Positions 1 through 9,117 of a stretch of DNA of 64,000 nucleotides are shown here, one piece after another. Source of the stretch: Affinundibacterium nitidum (GTDB lineage Bacteria > Pseudomonadota > Gammaproteobacteria > Burkholderiales > Burkholderiaceae_D); NCBI RefSeq assembly GCF_014284155.1, contig NZ_JACOFZ010000002.1, forward strand, positions 62,001-126,000, written 5' to 3'. Position numbers and translations under genes: made by a program. Numbering within the stretch: position 1 is the first letter of the stretch; each line of letters begins with the position of its first letter. The notes under the pieces were generated by a model that searched no databases, was not told the origin of the DNA, and was given only the letters and a program-made list of their open reading frames with translations.

Positions 1-110
1 TCGCACCGAAATTGCGTTATGCTGAGGTTGCTCACATCGGTCATGCACCAATGTTGACCGAGAGTGCGGCGCAAGACGCCTTACGCGCCTTTTTGCACGA
101 TTGCGATTAG
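1..110 (+). CDS. alpha/beta-hydrolase, C-terminal fragment
   Basis: The window opens inside a gene read in the third forward frame and ending at the TAG at 108-110. The visible 35 residues include HIGHAPMLTES followed by an amphipathic helix ending AFLHDCD. A His-Ala-Pro segment of this kind near the C-terminus, followed by a final helix, is typical of alpha/beta-hydrolase-fold enzymes, where the His belongs to the catalytic triad. The substrate cannot be told from this fragment. The gene lies about 70 bp upstream of the importer genes in the same direction. Confidence 0.6.
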   Translation, partial: APKLRYAEVAHIGHAPMLTESAAQDALRAFLHDCD

Positions 111-183
111 GCTCTACCGAAAAAAAACAAAATAATTAAATTCATCTTAATAACCGCTAAATCCCCAAATAGCAGGAGACACC

Positions 184-1404
184 ATGAAACTAGCTTTCTC
201 ATCCGGTCCAAGTTGCCGCCCTCGCCTGACATTAATGGCATTACCGTTCTTACTCGCCTTTAGCGCGACTACCATCGCCCAGGCGCAAGATCTTAAAATC
301 GCCCTCATTACCGGAAAAACAGGTGTCCTAGAATCGTACGCCAAAGAAACCGAAACTGGTTTTATGATGGGTTTGGAGTACCTGACTGGTGGCAAGATGG
401 AAATCAATGGCCGCAAGCTCAAAGTCATTATTAAGGACGATCAAAGTAAACCCGATATCGCTCGTACTCTTTTGGCAGAGGCCTACGGTGATGATAAAGT
501 GGATCTCGCGGTAGGAACGACTTCATCAGGCGCCGCACTAGCGATGCTGCCGGTCGCTGCGGAATATAAAAAAATATTGTTGGTCGAACCCGCTGTTGCG
601 GATGCGATTACTGGTGACAAATGGAATCGCTACATTTTCCGCACTAGTCGCAATTCTATGCAAGATGGTTTAGCCGCCGCTAGTACTATCAAAGGTGGCG
701 GCAGCATTGCTTTCCTGACCCAGGATAATGCCTTTGGTCGTGATGCCGTAAAAGCGGCGAAGGAGTCTTTGACCATGGTCGGCAGCAAAGCGAATGTCGC
801 CCATGAAGAGTACGCTGCTCCTAATACCACCGACTTCACCGCAGCGGCACAACGAATCTTCGAAGCACTAAAGAACAAACCTGAGCCACGGGTTTTACAA
901 ATCGTCTGGGCGGGTCCGAATCCTATGAGCAAATTGGCAGAAATGAAACCCGAGCGATTTGGCATTGCCCTTGCTCCCGGTGGCAACATCTTGCCCATCA
1001 TGAAAACATGGAAAGCTTATGCTGGCACCCAAGGTACGATATTTTATTACTACGATTTCCCCAAAAACAAAATGAATGATTGGCTCGTTGCAGAACATAA
1101 CAAACGCTACAAAGCACCACCGGATATGTTCACGGCGGGAGGCTTCTCTGCTGCGAGTGCGGTGTACACAGCGCTAAGCAAAGCGAAATCAAGCGACACG
1201 GAAAAATTGATCACCGCCATGGAAGGCATGGAATTTGACACTCCAAAAGGAAAGATGAACTTCCGCAAAGAAGATCATCAGGCACTGCAAGTGATGTACC
1301 ACTTCAAGATCAAGAAAGAGCAAAAAAATGAATGGGATCTGCTGGAACTGGTTCGTGAAATTCCGGTCACAGATATCCCAGTCCCAGTCAAAAATAAACG
1401 CTAA
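184..1404 (+). CDS. ABC importer, periplasmic substrate-binding protein (branched-chain amino acid type)
   Basis: This is a 406-residue periplasmic ligand-binding protein of the LivK/Peripla_BP_6 type. The first roughly 35 residues form a Sec signal peptide: a basic start, a hydrophobic core, and cleavage near AQAQ-DLKIALITG. The mature part has the two-lobed fold's usual opening strand and a central KPDIARTLLAE helix region. An AGGAG ribosome site lies 5 nt before the ATG. It heads a five-gene block with two ATPases and two permeases, so the whole importer is present. Members of this family bind branched-chain amino acids, amides, urea or aromatic acids, and the ligand here is not predictable. 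The hydrolase just upstream hints at an amide or ester-derived substrate, but that is inference. Confidence 0.9.
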   Translation: MKLAFSSGPSCRPRLTLMALPFLLAFSATTIAQAQDLKIALITGKTGVLESYAKETETGFMMGLEYLTGGKMEINGRKLKVIIKDDQSKPDIARTLLAEAYGDDKVDLAVGTTSSGAALAMLPVAAEYKKILLVEPAVADAITGDKWNRYIFRTSRNSMQDGLAAASTIKGGGSIAFLTQDNAFGRDAVKAAKESLTMVGSKANVAHEEYAAPNTTDFTAAAQRIFEALKNKPEPRVLQIVWAGPNPMSKLAEMKPERFGIALAPGGNILPIMKTWKAYAGTQGTIFYYYDFPKNKMNDWLVAEHNKRYKAPPDMFTAGGFSAASAVYTALSKAKSSDTEKLITAMEGMEFDTPKGKMNFRKEDHQALQVMYHFKIKKEQKNEWDLLELVREIPVTDIPVPVKNKR

Positions 1405-1445
1405 GCATCACTTTCTGCATCTCGAATCACGACATTGAAGTAATT

Positions 1446-2288
1446 ATGATTGCACCACAATTTGCAACAGCACAGGCAGTAACCGTAGTAGAAAACAAAC
1501 CGAAACAAGTTACGCTATCTTCGCGTGATCTCAGCATCCGTTTCGGTGGACACATCGCGGTCAATCAAGTCAGTGCAGATTTTCATGCCGGAGAATTGAC
1601 CGTGATCGTTGGCCCGAACGGCGCGGGAAAGACCACTTACTTCAACCTGCTATCAGGTCAACTTATGGCAAGCACTGGTCAAATTCGTTTGGGTGAACAC
1701 GATATTACGCAATTAGGCGCAGCAGCGCGTACGCAAATGGGCATCGGCCGTGGCTTTCAATTGACTAACTTATTCCCGCACTTAAGTGTATTGGAAAATG
1801 TGCGCCTCGCCGCCCAGAGTAGAGCAAACAAAGGCTTTCGCTTATTTTCAATTTGGTCCGATCATGCCGAACTGATTGAAAGAGCTGAAGCTTGTTTACA
1901 GCAGGTTTCTCTTTACCATCGTCGACACGAGCAAACAGCCATCTTGTCTCACGGCGATAAACGCAAGCTCGAAGTTGCCTTAATGTTGGCGCTGGAGCCA
2001 GATATTTTGATGTTTGATGAGCCCACCGCGGGCATGAGCGTTGATGAAGTGCCTGTTATTATCAATCTGATTCAAGCAATCAAACAAGACCAGCAAAAGA
2101 CAGTGCTCCTAGTTGAACACAAAATGGATGTCGTGCGTTCACTCGCCGATCGCATCATTGTGTTGCAAGATGGTTGTCTGGTCGCCGACGGCGATCCCAG
2201 CGCGGTCATGGCTTCCGATGCGGTACAACAAGCCTATCTCGGCAAGAGGCCTAATGTAATTACTACGCGAGAACATGATCATGCCTAA
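1446..2288 (+). CDS. ABC importer ATP-binding protein, LivG type
   Basis: A 280-residue cytoplasmic ATPase of the branched-chain amino acid importer family. Walker A is GPNGAGKTT at residues 56-64, the ABC signature is the LivG-like variant LSHGDKRKLE, and Walker B is ILMFDEPTAGM followed by the H-loop in LLVEHKMDV. About 25 residues precede the first strand, slightly longer than usual for LivG. The gene sits 41 bp after the binding protein and its end overlaps the start of the next ATPase gene, which supports translational coupling and a heterodimeric ATPase. Confidence 0.9.
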   Translation: MIAPQFATAQAVTVVENKPKQVTLSSRDLSIRFGGHIAVNQVSADFHAGELTVIVGPNGAGKTTYFNLLSGQLMASTGQIRLGEHDITQLGAAARTQMGIGRGFQLTNLFPHLSVLENVRLAAQSRANKGFRLFSIWSDHAELIERAEACLQQVSLYHRRHEQTAILSHGDKRKLEVALMLALEPDILMFDEPTAGMSVDEVPVIINLIQAIKQDQQKTVLLVEHKMDVVRSLADRIIVLQDGCLVADGDPSAVMASDAVQQAYLGKRPNVITTREHDHA

Positions 2289-3018
2289 CACGCCTCACGA
2301 TTTCATTTTGCAGCTTAGTGGCGTGCATACGCATATTGGCGAATACCATATTTTACAGGGCGTCGACCTGCAAATTCCACGTGGTGAATTGTTTGTTCTC
2401 TTAGGACGCAATGGCGCCGGCAAATCGACTTGTCTGCGCACAATCATGGGCCTATGGAAAGCGAGTCAGGGACGAATTCAATTCAAGCAACAAGATATCC
2501 ATACATTGGCGACGCCAGATATTGCACGCCGAGGAATTGCCTATGTAACCGAAAACATGGGTATCTTTTCGGCCTTGAGCGTTAAAGAGAACTTGAGCCT
2601 CGCCGCCATCAACGGCGCTATCGATACATCACGACTCGAATGGATCTTTGGTTTTTTCCCTGCGCTTAAGAAATTCTGGAACTACCCTGCTGGCAATCTC
2701 TCTGGTGGTCAAAAACAGATGGTGGCAATTGCACGCGCGATTATTGAACCGCGTGAACTACTGCTTGTCGACGAGCCCAGCAAGGGCCTATCCCCGGCCA
2801 TCGTGCACAATTTGATGGACGCCTTTCGTGAGCTGAAAGCCAGCCAAACAAGCATTATCTTAGTAGAACAAAACTTCAATTTCGTGCGTGAACTGGGTGA
2901 CCAAGTTGCTGTTATGGATGATGGTCGTATAGTGCATCATGGGCAAATGCAAGCGCTTGCTAAAGACCAAGACTTGCAGACGCGATTGCTCGGTCTCTCG
3001 ATGGATAGCCACCAATGA
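2275..3018 (+). CDS. ABC importer ATP-binding protein, LivF type
   Basis: A 247-residue ATPase that pairs with the LivG-type protein. It shows Walker A GRNGAGKST, the canonical signature LSGGQKQMVAIARA and Walker B LLLVDEPSKGLSP. The reading frame begins with two candidate ATG codons, at 2275 and 2281. Either makes the gene overlap the end of the upstream ATPase gene, by 14 or 8 nt. Such overlap is usual for the ATPases of this transporter class. The substrate is set by the binding protein and is unknown. Confidence 0.9.
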   Translation: MIMPNTPHDFILQLSGVHTHIGEYHILQGVDLQIPRGELFVLLGRNGAGKSTCLRTIMGLWKASQGRIQFKQQDIHTLATPDIARRGIAYVTENMGIFSALSVKENLSLAAINGAIDTSRLEWIFGFFPALKKFWNYPAGNLSGGQKQMVAIARAIIEPRELLLVDEPSKGLSPAIVHNLMDAFRELKASQTSIILVEQNFNFVRELGDQVAVMDDGRIVHHGQMQALAKDQDLQTRLLGLSMDSHQ

Positions 3019-3084
3019 TCGCCTTACATATGCTCAACACGTTCACTATTTTCGCGCCAACTTTCGCATAAGGAAACACTGTCA

Positions 3085-4110
3085 ATGAATACAAGCGTGA
3101 CAGCGGAAGCTAATACAGCGCCTAGCCTCGCATTAGCCAAACCGGACATCAAACCTCTACTCTTAATTCCAGCCATCGCCTTGGCCGCACTCCCATTGGT
3201 TGGCAGCGGCTCGACCTGGATGACCTTGACACTAGCAGGGCTCGCCATGGGTATGGTGATTTTCATCATCGCCAGCGGTTTAACACTGATTTTCGGCCTA
3301 ATGGATGTCATGAATTTTGCCCACGGTGCATTCATCGCCAGCGGCGCCTTTATCGCTAGCATGATGGTCGCGCCTTTACTTAGTTGGTCGGAAAGCGAGT
3401 CCATTGGGTTGAACATCGCTGTATTGGCGATTGCTATTTTAGGCGCGATGCTGGTCACGGGAATCCTCGGAATTATTTTTGAACGAGTGATTATTCGCCC
3501 TGTGTATGGTCAGCATTTGAAACAAATCTTGATCACCATGGGCGGCATGATCGTTGCCGAGCAATTAATCACCATGATTTGGGGTGCGGAGCAAATTCCC
3601 TTCCCTTTACCACAGGTATTGCGCGGTTCAATCGTACTGGGCGAAACACTGATCGAAAAATATCGTCTCTTTGCGGTAGTGATCGGCACCGTCGTTTTAC
3701 TCAGTATGTTGTATGTCTTGAATCGCACCAAGCTTGGTTTGCTGATACGGGCTGGCGTTGAGAATCCAGAAATGGTCGAGTCTTTGGGCTATCGTATTCG
3801 CCGCTTATTCATTGCGGTATTTGCAGCAGGTTCTGCTCTGGCGGGACTGGGCGGCGTGATGTGGGGCTTATATAAAGAGACTGTATCAACAGCGATGAGC
3901 GGTGAATTGATGGTAACGGTCTTTATTGTCGTCATCATCGGCGGCATGGGATCAGTCGGCGGTTGTTTTATTTCCTCGTTATTACTCGCTTTAGTCGCTA
4001 ACTATGCTGGCTTCTTAATGCCAAAATTAGCGCTGGTGTCGCACATTCTGCTCATGATCATGATCTTGGTATGGCGCCCTTCAGGCCTCTATACCCCTGG
4101 AAAAAATTAA
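3085..4110 (+). CDS. ABC importer permease, LivH type
   Basis: A 341-residue integral membrane permease with about eight hydrophobic segments. The family features LTLIFGLMDVMNFAHGAF and the cytoplasmic loop around NRTKLGLLIRAGVENPEMVESLGY, which contacts the ATPases, are both visible. A hydrophilic N-terminal tail of about 25 residues precedes the first helix. The gene is 66 bp downstream of the LivF-type ATPase and 16 bp upstream of the second permease, and AAGGA precedes the ATG. The two permeases should form the heterodimeric channel in the inner membrane. Confidence 0.9.
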   Translation: MNTSVTAEANTAPSLALAKPDIKPLLLIPAIALAALPLVGSGSTWMTLTLAGLAMGMVIFIIASGLTLIFGLMDVMNFAHGAFIASGAFIASMMVAPLLSWSESESIGLNIAVLAIAILGAMLVTGILGIIFERVIIRPVYGQHLKQILITMGGMIVAEQLITMIWGAEQIPFPLPQVLRGSIVLGETLIEKYRLFAVVIGTVVLLSMLYVLNRTKLGLLIRAGVENPEMVESLGYRIRRLFIAVFAAGSALAGLGGVMWGLYKETVSTAMSGELMVTVFIVVIIGGMGSVGGCFISSLLLALVANYAGFLMPKLALVSHILLMIMILVWRPSGLYTPGKN

Positions 4111-4126
4111 GCCATTAGGATTACTC

Positions 4127-5209
4127 ATGTTGTCTACCTTATGTCGTCGCAGTTTATCGAATAGCCTACCGCACAGCCGTCTGCTCAATTTACTCTTGCT
4201 AGCAGTTGTACTTGGTCTCGCCCTTGCACCGTTCATCACCAGCGGTGCACGACCTCTGAATACGGCGGCCACGATTTGCGTCTATATCGTCTTGGTGGGG
4301 TCGTATGATCTTTTACTCGGTTACACCGGCATCGTTTCATTTGCCCATACGATGTTTTTCGGTATCGGCGCCTATGGCCTCAGCTTAGGCTTATCGAGCG
4401 ACAATCCTAACTGGGCGGGTGCTGCCACTGGCATTTTGCTTGCAGTACTATTATCACTGACGCTGGCCTTGATCATCGGTCTCTTTGCCCTGCGCGTTCG
4501 CGCCATTTTTTACTCCATGATTACGCTGGCGGTCGCGAGTTCTTTTGCGGTACTGGCTTCGCAATTATCGGATATCACCGGTGGTGAAGACGGCAAGACC
4601 TTCTCCGTTCCCGAGTTAATTTCACCGGCTTACGAATTATTTTCAAGCCCGATTTTCGGGCGGCAAATCGATGGCAAAGTGATTTGCTACTACCTGCTTT
4701 TCTTCAGTGCAGTGGTGCTCTTTTTGTTGATGCTACGCATCGTCAATTCTCCATTCGGCCGCGTCTTACAAGCGATTCGTGAGAATGAGTTTCGCGCTGA
4801 AGCCATTGGTTACCGTACCGTTCTGTATAAAATAGCTGCCAATTGTATCGCCGCTGTTTTAGCAACCCTAGCGGGCGCCATGATGGCGCTCTGGCTCAAA
4901 TACGTCGGCCCTAAAACCATGCTGAGTTTTGAAGTAATGACCGATATTCTCTTAATCGTCGTGATCGGTGGCATGGGTAGCCTTTATGGCTCCATCATTG
5001 GTGCGGCGCTATTCTTGGTCTTACAAAACTATCTCAAAACCTTGATGACGCAAGCGAATGAAAGTTTGATCGATCTACCATGGTTAGCGCAGGCGCTGCA
5101 CCCAGACCGTTGGTTATTTTGGTTGGGCATCTTATTTGTCTTGTCGGTTTATTTTTTCCCGACGGGCATCGTCGGCAAATTAAACCGATCGAAAACAGTT
5201 GGACACTAG
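4127..5209 (+). CDS. ABC importer permease, LivM type
   Basis: A 360-residue integral membrane permease. LLLGYTGIVSFAHTMFFGIG and the ATPase-contact loop FGRVLQAIRENEFRAEAIGY are typical of LivM. It is the last gene of the importer block and ends 34 bp before the convergent methyltransferase gene. No clear intrinsic terminator is visible in that short gap. The predicted role is to form the translocation pathway with the LivH-type partner. Confidence 0.9.
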   Translation: MLSTLCRRSLSNSLPHSRLLNLLLLAVVLGLALAPFITSGARPLNTAATICVYIVLVGSYDLLLGYTGIVSFAHTMFFGIGAYGLSLGLSSDNPNWAGAATGILLAVLLSLTLALIIGLFALRVRAIFYSMITLAVASSFAVLASQLSDITGGEDGKTFSVPELISPAYELFSSPIFGRQIDGKVICYYLLFFSAVVLFLLMLRIVNSPFGRVLQAIRENEFRAEAIGYRTVLYKIAANCIAAVLATLAGAMMALWLKYVGPKTMLSFEVMTDILLIVVIGGMGSLYGSIIGAALFLVLQNYLKTLMTQANESLIDLPWLAQALHPDRWLFWLGILFVLSVYFFPTGIVGKLNRSKTVGH

Positions 5210-5243
5210 GCTACATCTGTGAGCAATCAAAAACCAGGATCAA

Positions 5244-5999
5244 TTAGCTTGCGCTTCGCTTGGCAATCATGAAGTAACCAAGCGGATCTTCCTCGGCTCC
5301 CCAAGAAAAACGTAAGGATAGATGCGCAGCCACAAGCATCGCGACACTCACAGGGCCAACCAGCAATAGTAGCGGCAGTGTCCACAAATAGGCATAGGCT
5401 TGTTTCGGCTTAAGCAATCGCATGGCCAATACGATAAATTTGCTGGCGATGGTAGTGATATCATTTCCGCGTTCACGGATCTCAATTTGCTCAAATCCAT
5501 GCTCGGCAAATAATTGCGCTAATCGCTCACGAGTGAAGCGATGGAAATCGTATGGAATGTGATGTCGACGGGCAGACCACGGTACACTCAGAACCAAAGT
5601 CCCATCCCTCCTCAAAATCCGAGCAATTTCCGATACAAAAAACTCTGGACGTGGTACATGTTCCAAGACTTCCATACAAAAAGCTGCATCGAAACTCGCG
5701 TCCTCAAACGGCATGACGTTACCATCGTAATAAGTCACATCAGCCTGTTTAGACATGCCATACTCTGAGGCACTTTGGACGTCTAAACCAAAATACTGGG
5801 CTTTCGGCCCCAGCCATTCTCGCCAGGGTGACTCACCAGCGCCGATATCGATAACCTTCCCGTCTAGCTGAGACAATGCCTCGCGCAAAGGTTTAGCCAA
5901 AGTCGCCAACTGCAGATCAACCATGCATCTCACTGTAAACAGCAAAGGATTCGCCGATGGCGCAGCGATTGCGATAGGTTTAAATTTTTCTTGAGACAT
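5244..5999 (-). CDS. class I SAM-dependent methyltransferase with C-terminal hydrophobic segment
   Basis: A 251-residue protein with a Rossmann-type methyltransferase core. Motif I is VIDIGAGESPW near residues 49-59, an acidic end of strand 2 is seen in FGLDVQ, and FDAAFCMEVLEHVPRPE corresponds to the motif IV region of the UbiE/Methyltransf_11 group. The VPWSARRHHIPYDFHRFTR segment is found in many cell-surface or glycan-linked methyltransferases. A hydrophobic stretch of about 25 residues near the C-terminus could anchor it to the membrane. The substrate is unknown. It is convergent with the importer genes and transcribed alone. Confidence 0.8.
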   Translation of the reverse strand: MSQEKFKPIAIAAPSANPLLFTVRCMVDLQLATLAKPLREALSQLDGKVIDIGAGESPWREWLGPKAQYFGLDVQSASEYGMSKQADVTYYDGNVMPFEDASFDAAFCMEVLEHVPRPEFFVSEIARILRRDGTLVLSVPWSARRHHIPYDFHRFTRERLAQLFAEHGFEQIEIRERGNDITTIASKFIVLAMRLLKPKQAYAYLWTLPLLLLVGPVSVAMLVAAHLSLRFSWGAEEDPLGYFMIAKRSAS

Positions 6000-6065
6000 A
6001 TAACTAACTCATTGCGAAAATAAATCCCATCTTACCGTCTATCTATATCGTTCTACAATAAAAAG

Positions 6066-6102
6066 CGGCGCTGGCTCACCTCAATTGTGCGAACCAGCGC
6101 CG
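6066..6102 (-). terminator. intrinsic terminator after the M14 peptidase gene
   Basis: Perfect 9-bp arms (6066-6074 and 6094-6102, core CGGCGCTGG) close a 19-nt loop. On the minus strand the stem is followed by a T-rich run at 6061-6065 and below. It lies 34 bp past the stop of the M14 peptidase gene. Confidence 0.75.
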
Positions 6103-6135
6103 ACTTTCTTGCATTTCATTCAAACATCACTGCTC

Positions 6136-8742
6136 TTAGTTTTCTTCAGCCTCATTGCCATCGGTTCTCGCTTTTTCAAACGCTTTACCAAAGAACAAAG
6201 CATTTTCTAACAGACGACGACTGCCTATCCATCCACTACGAAAACCCAAAGCAGCGCTTGCCATGATCACGCTACCACTGCCAACGCGCTCTGCCGTCAA
6301 CGCAGCTGATCCTGCGATCCGTTTTGCGTTTTCTTCAGACACGTAACCACTTACAACGGGAGAGCTTGTGTAGGCGGCAACTGTTCCATAACGATCACCT
6401 TCTAAGCGATATACATCCGCTTGGGCACGGAACACGGGTACCGTATCACGAGGCATACCCGCGGCCAAAGGATGGCTACGATCGATATCCGCTTCGAAAA
6501 TCACACCGGCGACCAGTTCTTTGGCTGCGTTAGTATCTTGGTCTTTATAAGGAAGACGACCTTCTTTTGCTTTTTTCTCGCTCGTTTTTGCATCCGCAGA
6601 CTTATCCTCAGCATCGGCTTTCTTACTACCGTCTGCTTTTACCAATTTGGTATGCAAATAGGATTGTGAGCTCGCCCATTTCATTGCACCTTCGACACCA
6701 ATGACAACGCCACCTTGCTTGATAAAACGCTCCAAGTTTTTGTTCGCTTCATCGCTCAAACGGTAGTTACCATCAGCCATTACGATATGGGTGTATTTAT
6801 CGAGTGACATCGAAGACAAGCGATCTAGACTTAACTGTGTCGTCGGCAGGTGTAAGTGCGTATCCAACCAATGCCACAATTCGCCAACGGATGTAGAATC
6901 TAAACCGTTCCCAGCCAACAGGGCGACGCGTGGACGTTCGACATTTTTCAAACTCGCACTGCCAAGATCGATACCACCCAAACCTGCGCCTGAGGTCAAG
7001 GCCATCACCTCTACACTAAATTTGGCGCTCGTCTGACGCACGATTTCCGCGACGCGGTTAGAGGCGACCGATTGCATCGCCACGGGAATGATGATGCTAC
7101 CAATGCCAAGGTCCTTATTGCCATCCGTTGTTTGTATGCGCATTGGTTTCGTGATCGTACGCAAACGCAAACCTGTCTGGCTTAAAGCCGACAATAAAGG
7201 CGCAGCATCATCACTCGTCCAAGAAAATGCATAGGCAATATTTGACTCTGCTTTTAAACTTGCATTTGACTTCGCGCTATAGGTATCGCCAACCACATCG
7301 ACTGCCGTTTTAGCACTGGCCAGATCATAAGCCTTAGTCACGCTGAACGCAGAAACATCATAGAAAGTATTATCTTTGAATTGAGTACGTAGTTCAGTGA
7401 TCGCCTCCAGCAAACGCGCTTGACGATGTTGCAAAGGCACTGCAATCGCATTATTGGCATCGTAACGCTGACCGTTCACGGTCACACTTGCTTTCAGCTG
7501 GTGCACGGCAATGCCATGTTGCTGCAATAACGAGGCGAAGTCGCGCAGTCGCGCTGGATTGCCCTCGGCCGCAAATAACATGGCGCGATTGGTATCAACT
7601 GCCGCCGCTTTCTTGGCATCGTCGAAAAACTGCTTTTGATGCGAGATTAATTGCTCGCGCATGGCATCAGCCGCTTGCAAGGTCGTTAAGGAAGTCGTAA
7701 TTTGATTGGCGATAGTATGCTCAAAACGCAGCAAGCCGTTACGGGAATCTTGGATATGGCCGCGTGAACTAGCCTGTTCAAACAAAATTCCTACACTGCC
7801 CTGAATATCAGGATAGGTCGAGCCCTTACCGTAGTAAAAGTCATCAAAGCCCTCGCGACTAAAGTAGAATTCACCGCGTGCATCCAATGCCTTCGCATGA
7901 AACTTGGCGATCGCGACTGTGAGGTCTTGATTGCTTTGCGGTGTCAGAGGATGGGTGCGAGACGGCACGCCCGGTTGGAAGAAGTAAGTCGCATCGGTGC
8001 CTTGTTCGTGGAAATCGCTGAACACATGTGGGCGCCATTGCTGGAAGGTAGCGACATGGGCGCGTGATTCCGGGTGTTGTAACCACAACCAATCACGATT
8101 CAAGTCGAACCAATAATGGTTGCCTCTACCACTTGGCCAGCTTTGATTATGTTCCAAAGTATTAGGGTCAGACACTAGAGTCTCGCCGCGGTAAGAATTC
8201 GCCCAAGAAGCGAAACGTGCTAAACCATCCGGATTTAGCATGGGATCAATCACTACAACTGTTCGCTCTAACATTTCAGTAACAGAAGCGTCATTTGAGC
8301 TCGCCAAATGCCAAGCCACCGCAGGCGCTGCATTGGCGCCACTTGGCTCATTTCCATGCACGCTATACCCGAGATAGACAACCACCGGTGTGTCACTGTC
8401 ACCCCGCGCACGGGCCGCTTCGATTTCTTTCAAACGCGCTTGATTTTTGGGGCTGGTAATAATGACATTGAGGATGGGACGTTTTTCGTGAGTGTATCCA
8501 ACCACCCGAACATGAACGCGATCTGACTGTGTTGCCAACAATTGGTAATAAGCGACCAACTGCTCTGGTCGCGCATGCCATTCGCCTAATTCAAAGCCTA
8601 AACTAGCCGCGGGTGTCGAAATTTGCTGAGACCTAGCGTGTGCTGGCAATACTTGTGCAGGAGTCGCTGCTATTGCAGACGCTGCACTCAGTGAAACGCA
8701 AAATGCTAGGCTAACCGCCTGCACGACTTTTTTTAACAACAT
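6136..8742 (-). CDS. secreted M14-family zinc carboxypeptidase with C-terminal amidotransferase-like domain
   Basis: An 868-residue exported peptidase. The ATG at 8742 is preferred over an upstream in-frame ATG because GAGAGGGG precedes it and a clean signal peptide follows (basic start, hydrophobic core, AIAA cleavage region). The N-terminal half is an M14 domain. Zinc ligands are visible as HGNE (H129, E132) and a later His in SDFHEQGTD (H245), and GILFEQASS supplies a likely catalytic Glu. From about residue 600 a class I glutamine amidotransferase-like region follows (RVALLAGNG, then YTHIVMADG). A Lys/Ala/Glu-rich low-complexity insert interrupts this second domain. Cleavage of C-terminal residues from peptides in the periplasm or outside the cell is the family role; the substrate is unknown. 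Confidence 0.85.
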   Translation of the reverse strand: MLLKKVVQAVSLAFCVSLSAASAIAATPAQVLPAHARSQQISTPAASLGFELGEWHARPEQLVAYYQLLATQSDRVHVRVVGYTHEKRPILNVIITSPKNQARLKEIEAARARGDSDTPVVVYLGYSVHGNEPSGANAAPAVAWHLASSNDASVTEMLERTVVVIDPMLNPDGLARFASWANSYRGETLVSDPNTLEHNQSWPSGRGNHYWFDLNRDWLWLQHPESRAHVATFQQWRPHVFSDFHEQGTDATYFFQPGVPSRTHPLTPQSNQDLTVAIAKFHAKALDARGEFYFSREGFDDFYYGKGSTYPDIQGSVGILFEQASSRGHIQDSRNGLLRFEHTIANQITTSLTTLQAADAMREQLISHQKQFFDDAKKAAAVDTNRAMLFAAEGNPARLRDFASLLQQHGIAVHQLKASVTVNGQRYDANNAIAVPLQHRQARLLEAITELRTQFKDNTFYDVSAFSVTKAYDLASAKTAVDVVGDTYSAKSNASLKAESNIAYAFSWTSDDAAPLLSALSQTGLRLRTITKPMRIQTTDGNKDLGIGSIIIPVAMQSVASNRVAEIVRQTSAKFSVEVMALTSGAGLGGIDLGSASLKNVERPRVALLAGNGLDSTSVGELWHWLDTHLHLPTTQLSLDRLSSMSLDKYTHIVMADGNYRLSDEANKNLERFIKQGGVVIGVEGAMKWASSQSYLHTKLVKADGSKKADAEDKSADAKTSEKKAKEGRLPYKDQDTNAAKELVAGVIFEADIDRSHPLAAGMPRDTVPVFRAQADVYRLEGDRYGTVAAYTSSPVVSGYVSEENAKRIAGSAALTAERVGSGSVIMASAALGFRSGWIGSRRLLENALFFGKAFEKARTDGNEAEEN

Positions 8743-8876
8743 ATTCACCCCTCTCGGTACAATCAAAGAATATCCACAATATCACCGAAGCGATTACGCT
8801 CATAGTGAATATTGCCGAAAGAGGATTTTGAACTGATCTGGATTAGAAAGTTCCTTCCATGTTTCAAAAAAGACGC

Positions 8877-9086
8877 TTACTCGCCCGCTCGCAATCCGAA
8901 TTTACGTAATATCTGTTCCATCAAACACCATTTCGTCAAACCACTCTGCAGAATATTGGCGCCAACAAAAGCGGTGAATGCCAGGAACCATTGGTTCACA
9001 AATAATGGACTATTCGGCACACCGAGCAACAAACTCATTAAAATAAATGAACCAGCAACGACTCGAACCATTTGCCATGAAGTCAT
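8877..9086 (-). CDS. DUF2892 (YgaP transmembrane-like) small membrane protein
   Basis: A 69-residue protein made of two hydrophobic segments separated by a short loop, with the NQWFLAFTAFVGANILQSGLT pattern of DUF2892 proteins. In E. coli YgaP this module is fused to a rhodanese domain; here it stands alone. It is the last gene of the efflux operon, 31 bp after the RND pump gene. In related bacteria such proteins often accompany sulfur-responsive ArsR-type regulators, which fits the sulfur genes nearby. Its biochemical role is not known. Confidence 0.75.
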   Translation of the reverse strand: MTSWQMVRVVAGSFILMSLLLGVPNSPLFVNQWFLAFTAFVGANILQSGLTKWCLMEQILRKFGLRAGE

Positions 9087-9117
9087 GGTTTTTCTCCTAA
9101 GAAATTGAATAGAAACT

